DNA of 64,000 nt from Epiperipatus broadwayi. Lineage: Eukaryota; Onychophora; Udeonychophora; Euonychophora; Peripatidae. The notes below the pieces were generated by a model. It did not search any database and had not been told where the DNA came from. It was given only the letters and a program-made list of their open reading frames with translations. The stretch covers positions 434,001-498,000 of the forward strand of contig JAQFVV010006648.1 in NCBI GenBank assembly GCA_028023455.1. The letters are read 5' to 3'. Within the stretch, counting starts at the first letter, position 1, and each line of letters opens with the position of its first letter. A program made the position numbers and the translations under genes. Shown in pieces: positions 36,100 to 48,477 of the stretch.

Positions 36100-37555
36100 T
36101 GTAATGGGAGGATGCTTTAAGATTCGCATATACTGACCACGAGGGCACCACTAATCTGAAAATCGAAGCTAGACATTTATCTTAAGGGTGGACAGGATAT
36201 GCGAACCCAAATGCGCCGAACTAAACTCAGGGAGAAACAAGATATCTTAAATATTGTTTAGACAGTTGAGAATAAAAGCACAAAGACAAAGGTCAGCCAA
36301 ATAAATTTAAACAATTTATTAATTTTATTAAAAGTTGGACAATATAGTAAAGACATCTAGCCATGAATATAAAAGTGACTTATGTTAACATACGCATATT
36401 TACCAGAGAGTGCACAAGAGTACCACAAACATGACGACATTAACCATTTTGGCAGCAAAGTTCTCTCACCTAAAATATAAGACATGGTTAGGATAATATC
36501 TTCTTGCTGGCCAGTTGTAAAATTACAAAAACAAATAACAATTCTAGCTTTCTGAATCAGAGATAATAAAACAGTTACTGTCCTGCCGGAAATCAACAAA
36601 ACCAGCGCAGACGTTTGAGCAGTAGTATTCTAACTACTATCGTTAAAATGCTGCAGGACTGCTGCACATAATACTACATTCAAAGTAAACGTGGTTGATC
36701 TCACATACAAGACAGCAAAAGATATTTGATTACGATCTTACGTAATCCAGAAAGAAATGATTACTTTCAGACAACCCGAAGAAATAACTTGACAAATAGC
36801 CTGCAAAAAGATTTGTTGTTTCCACAAAAAGCGCAAATGAAACATGCTTAAAGATTCTTTATTTTACAACTAAGGGCAGGTGAAATAATAAAGATTACGA
36901 AAACTGCCAATGCGTTTTGTAATAGTTAACGAAATAATCAGGTATATATTAAACATATAAAATACTATCTCCTAATGCACCCCCTGATAAACGAAAATTG
37001 CAAACAAACTTGGAATCTTAAAACTAAGATCCCAAGACACACTTTAAATACTAGAAAAAGTACATACAGATAATAAATAATTAAAAATAATTAATACCAC
37101 CTTAAAACATATATATCATTAGATTGAGCGGAGATTTAATGAAAAGAAATTTACCCTAGAGAATAAAAGAAAATTTCATCTTACGATAAAGCACAGTTCG
37201 CATAGAGTGCGCACGTTTTTCTTTAGTCCATTTTCAGGTCCTTTGATAGTGGTAAGGTAGAGGCAGTGTTTATTTTAGAGGCACATGGCATGACTGAAGG
37301 AGAGCTGGCAGGCGTAGATCCGTCCTTTGTTTAAATTAGCAAGACATTCTAATGATGGTTTTACTCATAGCGGTAGATTTTGATATCTGGTACCGTAACG
37401 AAGTTTGTCTATAATGGTTTAAGTTTTTAGCAGGAATTAAATGTCCGAACTGCTATCGAAAATGGTGTGACTCTCAGCAGGCGATAATCCAAGTGTATAT
37501 CCTCTTACTGAATCTCCTTTCTCTAAACTTTTGGTGGGCTATCCTCCTCGCTACA
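36100..37555. mobile_element. LTR-like block with inverted ends, about 1.46 kb
   Basis: The block is less AT-rich than its surroundings. It begins TGTAATGGGAGGAT and ends ATCCTCCTCGCTACA, so its termini are inverted repeats of TGTA(GC)G-AGGAT type with TG...CA ends as in LTRs. A purine-rich gcgggaaa lies just outside the right end on the minus strand and could be a polypurine tract, implying minus-strand orientation. No protein-coding segment and no convincing target duplication were found. A solo or orphan LTR is the best guess. Confidence 0.4.
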
Positions 37556-37974
37556 TTTCCCGCAAAAAACTTTCATTAGTCTCTAATTCTATATCTCAGG
37601 CAGGGCAAATATTAATTTCCCGCTCAATCTAATTTAAGAATTTCATCCAGGGATTATTGAAACAAAAACAACAACACAATTAAACCTCCGCTTTTTTAGA
37701 ATTAACTTTAAAAATATGACTAAAATAAAAGCAACAGGAATATATAATTAGCAAGCTTGCCTGTTTTTAATCAAATTGATTAAAACAGGCAGTGAAAGTA
37801 AACTATTTTAAAATCAATTTGTTTTTAAACATGAAAATGATCTATTTTACATATAAACGTGTATGGGTTTTAAATAATAATAAAAATAATTTAGCATTAG
37901 ACATTTAATGAAAATGAAGTTGTTTTTCCCTTATTAATAAAACCATTGAATCGGAAATCAATCCGGTTCAATAT

Positions 37975-38245
37975 ATACATTAATATATTCGAAATTTATA
38001 CTACATTTATATATAAAATATTACAAAAATCAAATCAGTAAGTCCTTAGCATTTATAAATTATTTTATATTAATTACTGTTATTATAATTGTAAAAATAT
38101 AGCCAATCTATGAAACTTATAATCTTTTATTATTTACTTATTAATTTTTTATTATTAATCTAAACATTACTGTATGAACTTTAAATTTAATAATTATGTT
38201 CATTAAACTTATTATTATAAATTATTTTTATTGTAAAATATATTT
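37975..38245 (+). repeat. Dispersed repeat family D, copy 2
   Basis: aatttatactacatttatat, agcatttataaattatttta, tatgaaacttataatctttt and aatttaataattatgttcat recur in the same order and orientation at 44570-44845 and inverted at 48630-48900. It ends a few bases before the Gypsy LTR. Confidence 0.7.
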
Positions 38246-38253
38246 ATTTTAAC

Positions 38254-40381
38254 CAACAACCCCATTTTAACAGTCATTCCTAATGCTTGGCAAAAAAAAA
38301 AAGAATAAAATAAATCTTTACAATGAACAAGTGGACCATACAGTACAATGGATGGAAATACTATGGCTGTCTAGTCGCCATAACACCTGTAGACAGTATT
38401 TAACCACTATCTACCAAATTGGAATTCGAATACGAATTAATTATATTATTGTTATTTTATACATGCAATTTCTAGATATTGTGTATATCTTATTTACGAA
38501 AATAAGTTAAAGTTTTCCGGTGGCCATTGTCCCTTAAGTAAAATCTTGAAATTAATCTCTAGGGGAAAAGTATATTTATGAGCGTCAGTTGGAAGCTGAC
38601 CTCAAGCGCCAGACTCACTAGGTATGGTGAGAATTATACTTTCCTTACTTTTCCTATCTAATGAGGTGCCCGACCCAAGCTAGCTCATTCTCAGGGTTGG
38701 GAGGAAAATCTATCAGATGAACGGAGATATGTTAAGAAATCTGTAGATTTGAATGCTCTCTTTAAATCTTTATTCCCCGAGTTAATCACTTTAAACTATT
38801 TCTTAAACTTTAGATTTGAATCTAAAATATACTATATATATATATATGCGTGCCTATTCATATCGGACGTATTTAGGTAATTTTTTAATTTATCTTGGCA
38901 GGTAAAGTAATAGGCAAATATAGACGATAAATCAATATACAACTTCAATTATAAGGAATATATGACTGTTATTATTAATATTTTAACATATTGTTTATAA
39001 GATCAAAAGTATATATCATTCCCAAATTAAAGTATAATAAAGCCATGACCATAAATAAAACAACAAAAAAATCTTAATACATAACAGATAAACATTAATT
39101 CAAAATATATATATACAGTTATACGCTATAATTTGATTTAATAGCTTAATCAGATAGAATTATTCAGAGGGCAATAACAAGCAATTCTAGGTTATATTAA
39201 GATTAAAAAAATATCATATTATCTGAAGGACCCCTGGGTTTGGATAATGTAATATTCAATCACGTAGTGTAGTTGGTTCAATTTTATGGTCCTGAAGTAA
39301 AAGGGTTTACTTTATTAAAGCATGATATTTTTTTTTTATTGGCAAAGTCCGGCATTAAGGTTTATTTGCATTATGAACGAGACGCGATTTAAATTATCAA
39401 CGACATATTCTTCCAAGGTGAATTTGTTCATATTTTTAGATTTGATCCTTTCTATTTTGTTCCGTATTATGCAGTATAGATTATTGGTGAGGTTCCTGGG
39501 TTTTTCTTTAGGCAGGCAGTGAGTAGAATCAGCTTTGTTTCGGCGCGGATGGTGAGCCTTCACGTATATGCTATTACCCCGACATTATAAATGTTGACAT
39601 TCTACAAATGATCCTGAATACATCTCTTTGGCGAAACAGTTAAATCAAAAAACTTTAATTTCCTTTACAGCAACTCCAGCATAACTATCGCAAATAATAA
39701 ATCAAAGCCAAAAATAAATATATAAAAGCAAAATCACGATTTACAAGATGTCCCTGGTTCTCTCCTGCTCAGCTGTTTCATTCTAACTAATTTTAACTTC
39801 TTTGTCCACTTTCCAAAAAAAGAATTTATCGGCACTTCGATCTATCTCTCTTTTGAATGCTTTTTTTTTAAAAACATTTTCTTTCTTTAACATTTCCTTT
39901 GTCTTTTGGCTCCATCATTCATGGTATTTTTAGTTCACCACACATTCATTGGCTTTTTCAAAATTTTTAAAGTAATTAATCATTGTGTTATATAACCAAG
40001 AATTGCCTAGAGGCATATACAGTACTTCTTTTCGCTACCCTCATTAACTTAAGATATGATCGAAACAAAAATCTATATTTGAAACAATCGATAACAATAT
40101 ATAAAAAAAAAATCTGCGTATAACTGTATTTTTCAAATTTATAATAACATTTTTAAAAAAAAAAATTTTAAATAAATAATTATACCTAATTAATCCTTTC
40201 CCCGTTTGTTTGTTTTTTTAAAGAAAAAAGTTCAATATTGATTTACATATATATATATCTAACTCCTCATACATTATATTTAACCTCTTGACAACAACTT
40301 AAATGATTATATATATCAAGGGTAATGGGTACGTGTTACTTAATTTTCTTGTAACAGGGTTTGAACCCAACTACTGTTACA
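38254..40381 (-). repeat. Gypsy 3' LTR (left copy), about 2.1 kb
   Basis: This is a direct repeat of 42360-44416 with roughly 90-95 percent identity. On the minus strand it starts TGTAACAG at 40381 immediately after a polypurine tract and forms a terminal stem with CTGTTACA (TGTAACAG at 40350-40357, CTGTTACA at 40374-40381, plus-strand reading). The far end is near acaaccccattttaacagt. At about 2.1 kb it is long for an invertebrate Gypsy LTR. Confidence 0.8.
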
Positions 40382-40396
40382 ATTCCCCCTGTTGGA
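40382..40396 (-). other. Polypurine tract of the Gypsy element
   Basis: On the minus strand the sequence reads caacagggggaat directly before the LTR start TGTAACAG. A purine run at this place primes plus-strand DNA synthesis in LTR retroelements. It fixes the element's orientation and the LTR boundary. Confidence 0.75.
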
Positions 40397-40535
40397 AAGA
40401 CTTCAAAATGAGGTATACTTATTTTGAAGTCTAAAAATAATAAATCCATTATAGTACGGGTTTTAAAGCCCTAGCATTGTAGGACCCTTTAACCTCTGAC
40501 CCAGTGTCCATCCAAAATGCATTATTTCCCTGTCA

Positions 40536-40778
40536 CTATACAATAGTGAATGGACCCTCATATAAATTACAAAACTTACAGCAGATGAATTTTCCCGGGT
40601 CACTAACTCGTGGTGTTTTCACCATTACCTTGTCCCCTATTTGGAATCGGTGCTGAGTACCCGCTGACGTTTTATTTCTATTTTGACTCCTTTTCATAAG
40701 GGTCTGGTAAGCTTGAGCTCTATCGGCTTCTACATCTATTGGGAGCTCATCCAATGTAGGCAAGGGGATTTTTATCAA
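40536..40778 (-). pseudogene. Gypsy integrase C-terminal domain
   Basis: Minus-strand frame reading LPTLDELPIDVEADRAQAYQ, then RFQIGDKVMVKTPRV and YEGPFTIV. The GD-V-VKTP...GPF pattern is the chromatin/DNA-binding GPY/F-type tail of Gypsy integrases. It follows the core domain in order but in a frame separated by stops. Confidence 0.8.
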
Positions 40779-41446
40779 TCGAGGGACATGTTTCCCTAAA
40801 TGCAGTCATATTGGGGCAAACCCGGTCGATTCATTGACCGACCAATTAATATAATCGACGACCTGTGGAACTTGCTTGACCCACCCTCGATAGTTTGTTG
40901 GGAAATATGTTCTAAATAACCGACCTAGTTCCTGCAGAACCCTCTCACATGGGTTAGATTATGGATGGAGGTCAATATGTGAATTAATTCTTGTCATTGT
41001 ATCCACCTACGCCATTCCCCCAACATGAAAGGAGTGCCATGATCTGATAATAAAATGTTTGGTTTTCCCACAGTGGGAAAGTGGTTATTTTCTAGCATTT
41101 TTATAGTGTTCTTAGTATTTGCCTGGGATATCGGGTACGCGGCTACAAATTTCTAGAATAGATCATAGACCAGGACCAGATACTTCTTGTTAAAAGCAGG
41201 CAATGGACCATAGTAATCCAAAGCCATCATTTCCCACGGCTTTGTTGGAATTATGGAAGTCATGGGTGTTACATAACTCCTATTAGCTGGCTTTGCCTTT
41301 TGGCATATTTCACACTGGCCTACCGTGACCATAATTTTAGTATGCATTCTGGGCCAATAAAACCAATCCTGGAGTAAATGCTCAGTTTTGAGGGTGCCAT
41401 AATGACCATAGAGTTGGTGTATATGGGTGATAATGGCCTCCCTCAT
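40779..41446 (-). pseudogene. Gypsy integrase zinc-binding and DDE core
   Basis: From 41446 downwards on the minus strand: the H...H-C..C zinc finger (HIHQLYGHYGTLKTEHLL, WPRMH, GQCEICQKAK); the first catalytic Asp in ALDYYGPLP; the second in LLSDHGTPF (about 41030); and the glutamate in CERVLQELG (about 40945). All three DDE residues are therefore visible. Several stops and shifts, including after VYDLF, break the frame. The enzyme would have inserted retroelement cDNA into the genome. Confidence 0.85.
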
Positions 41447-41524
41447 CTGACATGGTAAAACAGGCTTCCATTCCTCTTGGTCCTCATGAATTTGATACTG
41501 TAATATTGATTGCCTTATTCGCTA

Positions 41525-41960
41525 TCATCCTGCCTTGTTTCCTACCCATCCTAAGTCCGTTGTTCCCTTCTCCTCTAGCTGCTCAATCAATGTCCTTAGT
41601 TGTCCGTCTTCCCGTTGGCTGTGTGGTAGTTTGGCCAAATCTTGTTCTACTGCTTCATTTATCTTCAGGTTCAAGCTGGCAATATACAAGTTCTCTCCAC
41701 TTAAATGGCATGGGTGGGATTGAGCAGGGTTACGACTCAATATGTCCGGCACAATGTTCTCTGACCCTTTGCAATATTTTATGGTGTAGTCATATTCCTG
41801 GAGGTATAGACTCCATCGAATCAGCTGGTTGTTGGTGAGAGGTAGCTTTGGTTCAAAAACTCCAAGCTTTTATGGTCAGTAATGACAACCACTTTTGATC
41901 CCAGCAAGAGTGTCCTGAACTTCTGGAAGGCCCAGACAATTGCAAGGGCTTCCTTTTTTC
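41525..41960 (-). pseudogene. Gypsy RNase H remnant
   Basis: The minus strand encodes KKEALAIVWAFQKFR, then VVVITDHKSLEFL, a WSLYLQEYDYTIKY-type segment (after one frameshift), and PDILSRNPAQSH. These correspond to the RNase H domain with its catalytic Asp in TDHKSL and the conserved DxLSR end. It is followed by a Glu/Leu-rich linker (EDGQLRTLIEQLEEKG) to the integrase. Confidence 0.8.
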
Positions 41961-42359
41961 CTGAACGGGTTTTCATCTACTTTATTTCTACTTCTATTTT
42001 TATGAAATATCTTTAAGAAAAACGAACTCTGAGTAAAATAATAACACAATTTGTTATTATTATTTTTTATATATATATATAACGTGCTGAGTGAACTAAT
42101 ACGACAATTTATTTTTTTTACTTTTCTCTATACAGCGTGCTGGGCTCACCACCCCAGCTCAAAAAATACAATGCTGACCATCACCTGCCCTACTGTTGAA
42201 CCCCCAATCCTCACTCCTATTTTCTCCCCTATCTATTGCTTTATTTTCTAAAGCAATATTTGCGAGACAAAATAATTAAAATCAAAAAGAAAAAAAATTC
42301 TTATCAACCTGCCATTCTCCTACTTTCATAGCCCCATTCGTTTGAAAGCCATTTTTAAC

Positions 42360-44416
42360 TGACAACCCCATTTTAACAGTCATTCCTAATGCTTGGTAAA
42401 AAAAATCTTTACAATGGACAAGTAGACCACACGGTACAATGGATGGAAATACTATGGCTGTCTAGTCACCATAACACCTGTAGACAGTATTTAACCACTA
42501 TCTACCAAATTGGAATTCGAATACAAATTAATTATATTATTTTTATTTTATACATGCAATTTCTAGATCTTGCGTATATCTTATTTATGAAAATAAGTTC
42601 AAGTTTTCCAGTGGCCATTGTCCCTTGAGTAAAATCTAGAAATTAATCTCTACAGGAAAAATATATTTATGAGAGTCAGTTGGAAGCTGACCTCAAGCGC
42701 CAGACTCACTAGTACGGTGAGAATTATACTTTCCCTACTATTCCTGTCTAATGAGGTGCCCAACCTAAGCTAGCTCATTCTCAGGGTTGGGAGGAAAACC
42801 TATCGGATGAACGGAGGTATGTTAAGAAATATGTAGATTTGAACGCTCTTTTTAAATCTTTATTCCCCAAGTTAATCACTTAAAACTATTTCTTAAACTT
42901 TAGATTTGAATCTAAAATATACTTAATATATGTACGTGCCTATTTATATCGGGCGTATTTAGGTAATTTTTCAATTTATCTTGGCAGGTAAAGTAATAGG
43001 TGAATATAGATGATAAATCAATATACAACTTCAATTATAAGGTAAATATATGACTTTTATTATTAATATTTTAACATATCATTGATAAGATCAAATAAAA
43101 CAACAAAAAAATCTTAATACATAACAGATAAACATTAATTCAAATATATATATATATATACAGTTATACGCTATAATTTGATTTAATAGCTTAATCAGGT
43201 AGAATTATTCAGAGAGCAACGAGAACCAATTCTAGGTTATATTAAGATAAAAAATTATCATATTACCTGAAGGACCCCGGGGTTTGGATAATGCAATATT
43301 CAATCATGTAGTGTAGTTAGTTCAATTTTATGGTCCTGAAGTAATCAAGGTTTACTTTATTAAAGTGTGATATTTTTTTTTATTGGCGAAGTCCGGCATT
43401 AAGGTTTATTTGCATTATGAACGAGATGCGATTTAAATTATTAACGACATATTCTTCCAAGGTGAATTTGTTCATACTTTTAGATTTGATCCTTTCTATT
43501 TTGTTCTGTATTATGCAGTGTAGATTATTGGTGAGGTTTCTGGATTCTTCTGCGGGCAAGCGGTGGGTAGAATCAGCTTCGTATCAGCGGCGGATGGTGA
43601 GCCTTCATGTATATGCTATTACCCTGACATTATAAACGTTGGCATTCTACAAATGATCCTGGATACATCTCTTTGGTGAAACAGTTAAATCAAAAAACTT
43701 TAATGTCCCTTACAGCAATTCCAGCATAACCATCGCAAATAATAAATCAAAGCCAAAAATAAATATATAAAGGCAAAATCACGATTTACAAGATGTCCCC
43801 GGTTCTCTCCTGCTCAGCTGTTTCAATCTAACTAATTTTAACTTCTTTGTCCACTATCCAAAAAAAGAATTTATCGGCACTTCGATCTATTTCTTTTTTG
43901 AATGCTTTTTTTAAAAACATTTTCTTTCTTTAACATTTCCTTTGTCTTTTGGTTCCATCATTCATGGTATTTTTAGTTCACCACACATTCATTGGCTTTC
44001 TCGGAATTTTTAAAGTAATTAATCATTGTGTTATATAACCAAGAATTGCCTAGAGGCATATACAGTACTTCTTTTTACTACCCTCATTAACTTAAGATAT
44101 GATCGAAACAAAAATCTATATTTTAAACAATCGATAACAATATATAAAAAAAATATTTGCATATAACTGTATTTTTCAAATTTATAATAGCATTTAAAAA
44201 AAAAATATTTTAAAATAAATAATTATGCCTAATTAATCCTTTCCCCATTTGTTTTCTTTAAAAAAAAGTTCAATATTAATTTACGTATATATATCTAACT
44301 CCTCATATGTTATATTTAACCTCTTGACGACAACTTAAATGATTATATGTATCAATGGTAATGGGCACGTGTTACTTAATTTTCTTGTAACAGGGTTTGA
44401 ACCCAGCTACTGTTAC
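42360..44416 (-). repeat. Gypsy 5' LTR (right copy), about 2.06 kb
   Basis: Direct repeat partner of 38254-40381. It begins tgacaaccccattttaacag (plus strand) and ends at 44416 with ctgttaca. Differences from the left copy include many substitutions and several small indels, for example loss of bases near 42400 and 43085. This indicates a fairly old insertion. On the minus strand it is followed internally by a possible primer-binding tggctttcaaacg after a few bases. Confidence 0.8.
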
Positions 44417-44431
44417 ATTATAAATAAATAT

Positions 44432-44845
44432 ATTTTATAATTCTTATCTAACTAATACCAATACTCACTTTTCTTTATTATTCAATTTTTCCAACTATCA
44501 CTAATTTGAATTTAAATTTGTTTTTATATCCCATTTGTATACAATGCATAGATACCTTAACAAATCATATATATCCTAATATACTCAAAATTTATACTAC
44601 ATTTATATCATAAAATATCACACAAATCAAATAATTAAGCCCATAGCATTTATAAATTATTTTATATTAATATTATCATACATATAAAACTGTAAGAAAT
44701 ATAGCCAACCTATGAAACTTATAATCTTTTATTATTTATTTATTAATTTTTTACTATTAATCTAAACATTACTGCATGAATTTTAAATTTAATAATTATG
44801 TTCATTAAACTTATTATAGATTATTTTTATTGTAAAACATTAAAT
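44432..44845 (+). repeat. Dispersed repeat family D, copy 3
   Basis: The first part (ttcttatctaactaatacc, cactaatttgaatttaaatt) matches 48478-48560. The second part (aatttatactacatttatat, tatgaaacttataatctttt, aatttaataattatgttcat) matches D copy 2 and, inverted, D copy 4. It begins 15 bases after the Gypsy LTR, in the same orientation as copy 2 on the other side. Confidence 0.7.
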
Positions 44846-44924
44846 GCTTTTATATTAACTTGCCCTGTCTGTGTTTCTGTCAGGATATCCACATTTTGAA
44901 TTTTTTAACAATGAAAAAAAAATA

Positions 44925-44990
44925 TTCCTGTTTACAATTGAACTCACATACTTAGGCTTCCCAGGAAAAATCTTTAGCAACTGAGCCAAG
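44925..44990 (-). repeat. tRNA-like SINE remnant
   Basis: The minus strand reads ggctcagttgctaaag (A-box-like), ttcctgggaagcctaag (anticodon arm-like) and gtgagttcaattgta (B-box-like) with tRNA-like spacing. Decayed arms rule out a working tRNA. It is probably the head of an old tRNA-derived SINE. Confidence 0.45.
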
Positions 44991-47159
44991 AGAAATCTTA
45001 TATTTGTGGAGTAAAATTTTGTTAATATTGATTTATCTCATATTTAATTAATTAAAAGTAAATATTTTCTATTTAAATTTGAATTATTCTTTTGAAATAA
45101 TTAATATCTCATAAATATTTTGTGAAAAAAATAATAAATGTGGGAAAAGGGTTAGGGATTTTCATTTCTAAAATAAAATAAAAAATTAAAATAGAACTGT
45201 GATGTGATGTGCTATGGCTTCTCCTTTATCAAAGTCAGGAATCTCTCAGTCACTTTGCCCAGAGAAACCTGTTAGCCACCTTACCTTTCCATTCCCCACC
45301 CTATGTTTTTGCCCATATTCTTTTCTATTCTACTCCATCCCATTTCCACAACATCATCTTTGACCATTCTATAGCCTTTATATTGAACTGGGTGGGAGAT
45401 GTATCAAATAAAAAAATATAGAGAGAATAATCTTCTTTACTCTTTAATAAATAAATAAAAATTGTAAAACAAATTGTTGATTTCTTTTTATATATAAAAT
45501 ATGACAAAATTATTTATTATAAATTCAATCTACTCCAGCTGCAATTTAGTATTGTATCACACCATCCCCTCAGTCAGAGAAGCACAATACCAAAGATAGC
45601 TGTAGCCAGGCCAAAGTTATACAAGGTATAACTTACGATCACCTTTCCAGGCCACAGAATTTTTCCACTGCTGAATTCAACCCTTGTCATTCAAGGCACT
45701 TTATTTGTTTTGAAGTAAACTTCAAGCACCAGGAATTTACAAGAAGTAACTAACATGCCCTAGGTGATGGCTTCTAATTCAGCGCCTGATAAATCCCAAC
45801 CAGCTCAATCATGAAATCACCAAGAACAAAATTAACTGACTATCGGAAACCCATTTAAAAGAATTGTTTACTAGTGGCATAACCATAAAGAACTACTAAT
45901 GACCAATTAGCAGACAATATTTTATTCTAATATATTTAAATAAATCTAAGTTAATTTATTTCACATTTAATAAATAATATATGCTCACATACTTTCAATA
46001 AACACATAATAATGAAATGGTATCAATTCCTTATAAATACTAAAATGAATCATATAATATAATTAATACACATTTAAATGTGCATACATACTCGAACTCT
46101 ACATATTAATTATTCCAGGAAATCTTTTGCGAAACATTTGGTAAATATATTTAGAAGCAGATATACACGCACATACTATAGTTCATTTATACACTGAATA
46201 TCAAAGGACACTCAAAGATTGCTACTGCTACTATTGTTCATAAAGTTAATATTAGTCTAGTAATGGGAATAAGAATTTATATAATATAGGATTTTGAAAG
46301 TCTCTCTGAGATGGGTGGCTTTTTGCTTTCTCTTGCTGCATGTAGTTTACCAACTAGTTTGATTTTGGTTCTTTGATAGTTTTAGTCAGGGCTCCTTATT
46401 GCTTATGTTCAGGCAGATAGATATTCTTGGTGGTCCAGTTTCTCAAACAGGCATGACTTCTAACAGTCAGATGCAGACAGGCTGGAGTATGGTCACATGA
46501 TCTGATGACTGCTTAGCATGGCATGATATTAATACAGTGATGAGTTGAAAAATAAGAGTCTGCAGTAAAAAGAACTCAATAAAACTGAGTGCATCGAATT
46601 TTCAGTCTATATATATGTTGCCACCTCGTTATTTTTTTTATTAAATTTTCTCGAATCATTTTAAGCAATTTCATTAAATTCTATTAATTATTTGCCATTG
46701 TCTCTTAATGTGCATGCTTGCTTACATCAATCTATCTTTGGAGAAGATAGTTTTTAATTATTCCCATTGTTTGTATTTGTAGCAGTTTATAAATGTTAAT
46801 TCCCATTCTTTATTTATCGGATAAACAATCTTTGAGTGAATTTTAAATTTGATTGTAAGCTTTCCTTCATTTATTTAAACTTAACTTTTATTTCTTAACA
46901 CACACACATTTTCTTATTTTCTTTTAAATAAATGAAAAAGAGAAATATAGTTTTTAAATCACTTTTAATTTAATTAAATTTCTCCCCCCTCAAATTTTTT
47001 TTATTATTATTTTAAACTAGTAAAACTTATACTAATACATGATGTGTTGATTTGCCCATTGGCAATCTACACTTATAAAAAAAACCTCTTTAAACTTTCT
47101 AAATTATACTTCTCTTTCTTAAACTTTTATTTGATTATTTTATTTCATTTCTAAATTCA
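44991..47159. other. Stretch without recognised gene
   Basis: This contains two less AT-rich patches (45200-45400 and 45540-45870) and another at 46300-46560. None has a sustained frame, splice sites or recognisable similarity on either strand. It otherwise consists of AT-rich DNA. Confidence 0.5.
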
Positions 47160-48265
47160 AATTCATATGTTATGATATGCCATAATTTCAAAGCAGAGAA
47201 TAATGTAATAAATTTTTGGGAAATCGCCTCTTTAAAATCTATTCTAAGAGATAATAGATCACTATGTGCTCATTGTTATCTATATTTAATTACTTAATAT
47301 GTATTAGTCTGTATTTAAGGTTTGTGAATTATTATTATATCAGTTAGATAATGCACAGGCATATTTGCAAATAGTCTTAATTTTTTTAATAATTAGGGGG
47401 GGGGTGACCAAATGTTCTTATATAGAAAAGTACTTATTTTTGATCATATGCTATAATTTCAAAGCAGAGAATAATTAATTTGATAAATGGAAGCTCTCGT
47501 GTAAATTTCTTATTGCTTTTTAGTTTATATAAATCACTGCTTTGGGATCTGTTTTTGTAACCAAAGTCATTTCATAACATTTTCTTGTTGTTTTTTTTTA
47601 AAATTGTATTTTAGAAGGATTTGTTCGATTTAATTTGTCGATTTCAGCGATTTTTGGATAGGAATTCTTCATTGGGGATGGGGGAGAGGGTGACCTAATG
47701 TTCTTATATTGAAAAGTACTTATCTTTGATCATATGCTATAATTTCAAAGCAGAAAATAATTTATTTGATAAATAGAAGCTCTAGTGTAATGTTCTTATT
47801 GCTTTTTAGTTTATATAAATCACTTTTGAATATGATCGCAGGTGCATATTTGCAAATGTTGAAAGCTAAATATTGATGAACTTCTGTTTTTATAATTCCT
47901 ACCATTAATTAATGAACACTCACCTGCTATTAATAAAGCTTAGTTAATTTTTTTGATATTTACCATTAAAGTTTTTCTGTTTTTGTAATTCGAATTTCAT
48001 AGGTTTTTTTTGTGTTTTTTTAATTTGTATTTTAGAAGGATTTGTTCGATTTAGGCATTTTAATTTGTTGATTTCAGTGACTTTTGGATAGAAATTCTTC
48101 ATGGGGGGTGCGTTTGATGCATTTTCACCGATTTCTGTTTTTGTAATTTGAAATTTTATAGTGTTTTTTTTTTTTTATTTTAGAAGGATTTGTTCAATTT
48201 ATTTTGCCTTAGTCATTTTTAATTTGTTGATTTCAGTGATTTTTGGATTGAAATTTATCACTTGC
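47160..48265 (+). repeat. Modular tandem repeat block
   Basis: Two interleaved modules are repeated. Module alpha (aatgttcttatat, gaaaagtacttat, gatcatatgctataatttca, aagcag) occurs at about 47404-47545 and 47690-47830, with a partial copy at 47165-47215. Module beta (ttagaaggatttgttc, aatttgt(c/t)gatttcag, tttttggat) occurs at about 47605-47690, 48023-48110 and 48175-48262. Short G-runs (ggggggggtga, gggatgggggagaggg) precede the alpha copies. Non-coding. Confidence 0.75.
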
Positions 48266-48477
48266 ATGCTTCTTGAGGGTTTTGATGGTACTGCAGCATC
48301 ACCTAGTGGCCACATTGGGCATAAGTCCTAACTACCATTTTATTTATAATTAAAAAGTAATTTAATTTTTTTTTCAAATAATGATTTTATGTAAACAGCT
48401 GACAAAATAAAAAATAGGAAATAAAATAATCTGACTAAAAACATGTGTCATTTCATAAAAGCATTTGAGGCCATAAA

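Larger units (their letters stand above)
40382..42359 (-). mobile_element. Gypsy internal region; only RNase H and integrase remain
   Basis: A minus-strand Gypsy-type pol remnant lies between two long LTRs. In transcription order it has RNase H (about 41960-41560), the integrase zinc-binding and core domains (about 41446-40900) and the integrase C-terminal domain (40778-40536), ending in a polypurine tract at the LTR. Gag, protease and reverse transcriptase are absent. About 400 bp of AT-rich DNA separates RNase H from the 5' LTR, so the 5' half of the coding region was deleted. The element cannot replicate by itself. Confidence 0.85.

Noticed and set aside
41452-41838. Plus-strand open frame of 128 codons as a gene
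   Set aside because: It is the antisense shadow of the Gypsy RNase H and linker region, which is recognisable on the minus strand.
47160-48265. CRISPR-like array
   Set aside because: The repeats are long, diverged and not separated by regular unique spacers, and the sequence is eukaryotic.
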